64,000 bases of DNA from Candidatus Bathyarchaeota archaeon (GTDB lineage Archaea; Thermoproteota; Bathyarchaeia; Bathyarchaeales; Bathycorpusculaceae), in NCBI GenBank assembly GCA_025059195.1, contig JANXDU010000015.1, forward strand, positions 1-64,000, read 5' to 3'. Shown piece by piece: positions 61,412 through 64,000 of the stretch (positions are counted from its first letter, which is position 1; the number at the start of each line of letters is the position of its first letter). A program made the translations under genes and the position numbers. The notes beneath the pieces are model-generated. The model had not been told where the DNA came from. It saw nothing but the letters and a program-made list of their open reading frames with translations, and did not search any database.

Positions 61412-62194
61412 CTATTTTGGACGGGGTTTCCGTCTGTAACAGATTATTGGAGCGGCGGTTGCGGTTAATGTTAGTATTATAAGCGGCCATTTGGGGTGTT
61501 CTGGGATCACTATCCCCCAGTCGTAGCTTGAATCTATCAACTCAAAGATGGCAATGTACTCGTATCTACCTATGGGCTGGAACTGTTGGTCATAGGCTGT
61601 TGAGTTTTCCCGAACCTCGTACCTAACCTGAATCCCTGTTTGGTTGTCCCACCAGTAAATTTGCCTTGTGAAGCTTCCTGGAATGAAAGCTGGGATAATC
61701 CAGTCCAAAACTTTGGTCGCCCTGGGCGAGCCGCCTATGTAATCAACGATTATTGTTTGGTTCAGGTATCTCGGCGGCCATACGTATCCAAACCCCCAGT
61801 CATAGGCTGGCCGCACCATGTCGCCGGGTTTAAGGTCGGCGTCGATAACCATCATGGTGAAGCTCGTGTCCATCTGGTCTTCCAAAATGTATTGGGTTTC
61901 GGATCCATTTTTCCAGCGGTTTGTAACCCGGAAGGTTACGTTGTGCGCTGCTGTTTTTATTTCTATAACTTCGTATCTAATCCATTCTGTCTGGTTATAG
62001 ATTTGAAGGATGAACGCGTATTGGTGGGGTGGGAATGGCACACCTGGGTCGGCTCTCCAGTAGACCACTCTGCCTTTATATTTGAACCAGTCGCCCACTC
62101 GGATGCCTATCCTAAAGGCTTGGCTCTGAGGCATGGTGGATGAAACAATAACAAGCAAAATTAAAGTTACGAGCATGGCGGTTGCCTTTTTCAT
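61412..62194 (-). CDS. Secreted, C-terminally anchored protein of unknown function
   Basis: A 260-residue protein with a signal peptide (1-26), a beta-rich extracellular region with several Asn-x-Ser/Thr sites (YNQTEW, HNVTF, LNQTII), and a C-terminal helix (WPLIILTLTATAAPIICY) followed by RRKPRPK. GIRVGDWFKYKGRVVYWRAD near the start is a pattern of archaeal surface proteins. No catalytic motif is seen. It lies alone between the thiamine operon and valS. ATG at 62194 is the likely start. Confidence 0.65.
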   Translation of the reverse strand: MKKATAMLVTLILLVIVSSTMPQSQAFRIGIRVGDWFKYKGRVVYWRADPGVPFPPHQYAFILQIYNQTEWIRYEVIEIKTAAHNVTFRVTNRWKNGSETQYILEDQMDTSFTMMVIDADLKPGDMVRPAYDWGFGYVWPPRYLNQTIIVDYIGGSPRATKVLDWIIPAFIPGSFTRQIYWWDNQTGIQVRYEVRENSTAYDQQFQPIGRYEYIAIFELIDSSYDWGIVIPEHPKWPLIILTLTATAAPIICYRRKPRPK

Positions 62195-62266
62195 AAGACT
62201 CCCTCAAATTTTTCTCTACCCTTAAATATTTAAAACTTTAATTTTCAAAAGTCGAAGGCTGTTAGG

Positions 62267-64000
62267 ATGTCCGGCGTGAAGCCTTTACCAAAAGAGCTTG
62301 ACATATTAGCCATTGAGCGCAAGTGGCAGCGGCTTTGGGAAGAGTGGGGCATATACCGCTTTGACTGGAACGACTACACGCGGCCAACCTTCAGCATCGA
62401 TACGCCTCCGCCCTACCCCTCCGGCGAGTTCCACATGGGCAACGTTTTAAACTGGACGTATTTCGACATTGTAGCCCGCTACAAGCGCATGGGAGGCTTT
62501 AACGTATTTTTCCCGCAGGGCTGGGACTGCCACGGCTTAGGCATAGAAGTCCAAGTGGAGAGGGAGCATAACATCCGCAAGCGTGATTTGCCTCCAGACA
62601 AGTTTAGAAGCTTATGCATGCGGCTTGTGGAGAAATACATTGCCATGATGAAGGAGGGCATCATGCGCCTCGGCTGCAGCGTCGACTGGACCACCGAATA
62701 CCGCACCATGGACCCGGACTATTGGCGTAAAACCCAGCTAAGCTTCATAATCCTCTACAAGAAGGGCTATATTTATCAGGGGACGCATCCCGTAAACTGG
62801 TGTCCAAGATGTGAAACCGCCATCGCAGACGCTGAAGTAGAATACGAGGAGCGGGATGGCAAACTCCACTATATCCGATTTCCATTGGCAGATGGTTGCG
62901 GACACTTAACAATAGCCACAACTCGCCCGGAGTTTATACCTGCCTGTGTGGCTGTAGCCGTAAACCCCACGGACACTCGCCACAACAAATACATCGGAAA
63001 AAGCGTAACCGTTCCCATAGTGAACCGCACGGTGGAAATTATTCCGGACGACGCTGTAGACCCGTCCTTCGGCACCGGCGTCGTCATGATTTGCACCTAC
63101 GGCGATAAGGAAGATGTCCGCACCGTTAAAAGGCATAATTTGCCCGTAATCACGATTTTAACGGAAAACGGACTGATAAACGAAAACGGAGGAAAATATA
63201 AGGGCTTAACGGTTGAAGAAGCCAGAAAGGCTATAGTTGAAGACTTGAAGGCTGAAGGGTTTCTGGACAAAATTGAGCCGATAAAACAGGAGATAGGCTT
63301 ATGTCAAAGATGTGAAACCCCCGTTGAAATTTTGGAGCGCAAACAGTGGTTTATGAAAACTCGACCCCTCACAGACCGCGTTGAAAAAGAAGCCCACGAA
63401 GTGGTTTGGTATCCAGACTACATGAAATACCGCCTCATAGACTGGGCGCGCTCGCTGGACTGGGACTGGGTGATAAGCCGTCAACGAATCTTCGCCACAC
63501 CAATCCCAATATGGTACTGTAAGAACTGCGGCGAAACAATACTGGCTGATGAAAGCTGGGTTCCCGTGGACCCAAAACTTGAAAGGCCCCGCATAGACGC
63601 CTGCCCTAAATGTGGACACCGCGAATTCACACCGGAAACCGACGTGCTGGACACGTGGATGGATTCGTCAATAACGTGCGCGGTGCACGCGGGTTGGCCT
63701 GACCGCCCAGACTGGCGAAGGCTTTTCCCAGCGGATTTGCATCCTTCCGGCGTGGACATCATTCGCACATGGGCTTACTACCTCATGGTTAGGCACTTAG
63801 CCCTCTTCGACATGAAGCCCTACAAAAGCTGTCTCATAAACGGCATGGTGCTCGGCTCCGACGGCAGAAAAATGAGCAAATCCCTCAAAAACTATGTGGC
63901 AACTCCAGAAGTCCTAAACAAGCATGGCGCAGACGCCGCTAGACAGTGGGCGGCGGCAGGCGGAGCCACAGGCTCAGACATTCCATTCCGTTGGCCCGAC
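62267..64000 (+). CDS. valS: Valyl-tRNA synthetase (5' part, cut by the window edge)
   Basis: The open frame gives 578 residues and runs off the end without a stop. Class I signatures are PYPSGEFHMGN (HIGH motif) and DGRKMSKSLKN (KMSKS), with the valine-type FPQGWDCHGLGIEVQVE and ETDVLDTWMDSSIT. The connective editing domain (HLTIATTRPEFIPACVAVAV) and a zinc motif (CPRCET and WYCKNCGET) are present. ATG at 62267 follows GAAGGCTGTTAGG. The archaeal valyl form is favoured over leucyl or isoleucyl by the DTWMDSSIT block. Confidence 0.9.
   Translation, partial: MSGVKPLPKELDILAIERKWQRLWEEWGIYRFDWNDYTRPTFSIDTPPPYPSGEFHMGNVLNWTYFDIVARYKRMGGFNVFFPQGWDCHGLGIEVQVEREHNIRKRDLPPDKFRSLCMRLVEKYIAMMKEGIMRLGCSVDWTTEYRTMDPDYWRKTQLSFIILYKKGYIYQGTHPVNWCPRCETAIADAEVEYEERDGKLHYIRFPLADGCGHLTIATTRPEFIPACVAVAVNPTDTRHNKYIGKSVTVPIVNRTVEIIPDDAVDPSFGTGVVMICTYGDKEDVRTVKRHNLPVITILTENGLINENGGKYKGLTVEEARKAIVEDLKAEGFLDKIEPIKQEIGLCQRCETPVEILERKQWFMKTRPLTDRVEKEAHEVVWYPDYMKYRLIDWARSLDWDWVISRQRIFATPIPIWYCKNCGETILADESWVPVDPKLERPRIDACPKCGHREFTPETDVLDTWMDSSITCAVHAGWPDRPDWRRLFPADLHPSGVDIIRTWAYYLMVRHLALFDMKPYKSCLINGMVLGSDGRKMSKSLKNYVATPEVLNKHGADAARQWAAAGGATGSDIPFRWPD

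Noticed and set aside
1-64000. CRISPR arrays, insertion sequences or rRNA genes
   Set aside because: No regularly spaced repeats, transposase motifs or rRNA sequence were seen on reading through; short degenerate remnants could have been missed.

Overview
The window looks like a chromosome segment of an anaerobic archaeon, most likely of the Bathyarchaeia (former Miscellaneous Crenarchaeotal Group) or a close TACK relative. The evidence is an archaeal TFB, an aIF1/SUI1 protein and NreA; a CdvA/CdvB/CdvC (ESCRT-type) division operon; tetrahydromethanopterin C1 enzymes (formylmethanofuran dehydrogenase, methenyl-H4MPT cyclohydrolase, an MptN-like ligase) with an HdrA-type protein but no methyl-coenzyme M reductase; GGTG/GGAGG-type ribosome sites with very frequent TTG starts; and oligo-T gene ends. 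The taxon is an inference. No 16S gene is present.

Layout. 0.3-1.5 kb: a tiny membrane peptide and an agmatine-deiminase-like enzyme. 1.5-12.1 kb: a secreted-protein island. It starts with two decayed genes (a trypsin-like protease scrap and a frameshifted cohesin gene) and continues with four intact genes. Three intact products carry cohesin modules, an Ig-like CARDB module and a C-terminal dockerin in one chain. The fourth is a cohesin held by a C-terminal membrane helix. Two of the large proteins contain a foreign domain nested inside another fold: a class II glutamine amidotransferase (Ntn) domain inside a LamG lectin domain, and a cupredoxin-like domain inside a CARDB domain. This putative extracellular cohesin-dockerin assembly is the most unusual part of the window. 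12-20 kb: dipeptide epimerase, ABC exporter, glycosyltransferase, tRNA-Gln, nucleotidyltransferase, TFB, zinc ribbon, aIF1 and two very small genes. 20-28 kb: tRNA-Val with an adjacent gene scrap, a secreted M14 carboxypeptidase, tRNA-Asp, NreA, a decayed membrane-protein gene, a coiled-coil protein and pyrophosphatase. 28-37 kb: a DUF1614 membrane protein, a UPF0282 metallo-hydrolase, NucS, a methyltransferase, a polyferredoxin plus HdrA-MvhD fusion, an amino acid permease and a cytosolic class II amidotransferase.

37-41 kb holds the cdv operon (ESCRT-III-like, CdvA, CdvB with a C-terminal winged-helix-like region, CdvC/Vps4), convergent with a regulator-mobB pair. 42-45 kb has three paralogous nucleotidyltransferase-like genes side by side. 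45-57 kb is the C1 region: ECF-type membrane proteins, a CitG-like gene, fwdD-fwdB-fwdA-fwdC-mch as one tight operon, a coiled-coil/PPP-phosphatase pair, mptN and fdhD. MobB and FdhD are molybdopterin-cofactor maturation factors and the formylmethanofuran dehydrogenase is a likely client. 57-61 kb is a thiamine operon (thiC, thiD-thiN fusion, thi4, plus an unrecognised eight-cysteine micro-protein) led by a clear TPP riboswitch. The window ends in a secreted membrane-anchored protein and the 5' part of valS, which runs off the edge.

Together the genes suggest an organism using the archaeal (H4MPT) methyl branch of the Wood-Ljungdahl pathway, probably with degradation or uptake of peptides and sugars outside the cell. 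All functional calls rest on motif recognition by eye; no database search was run.
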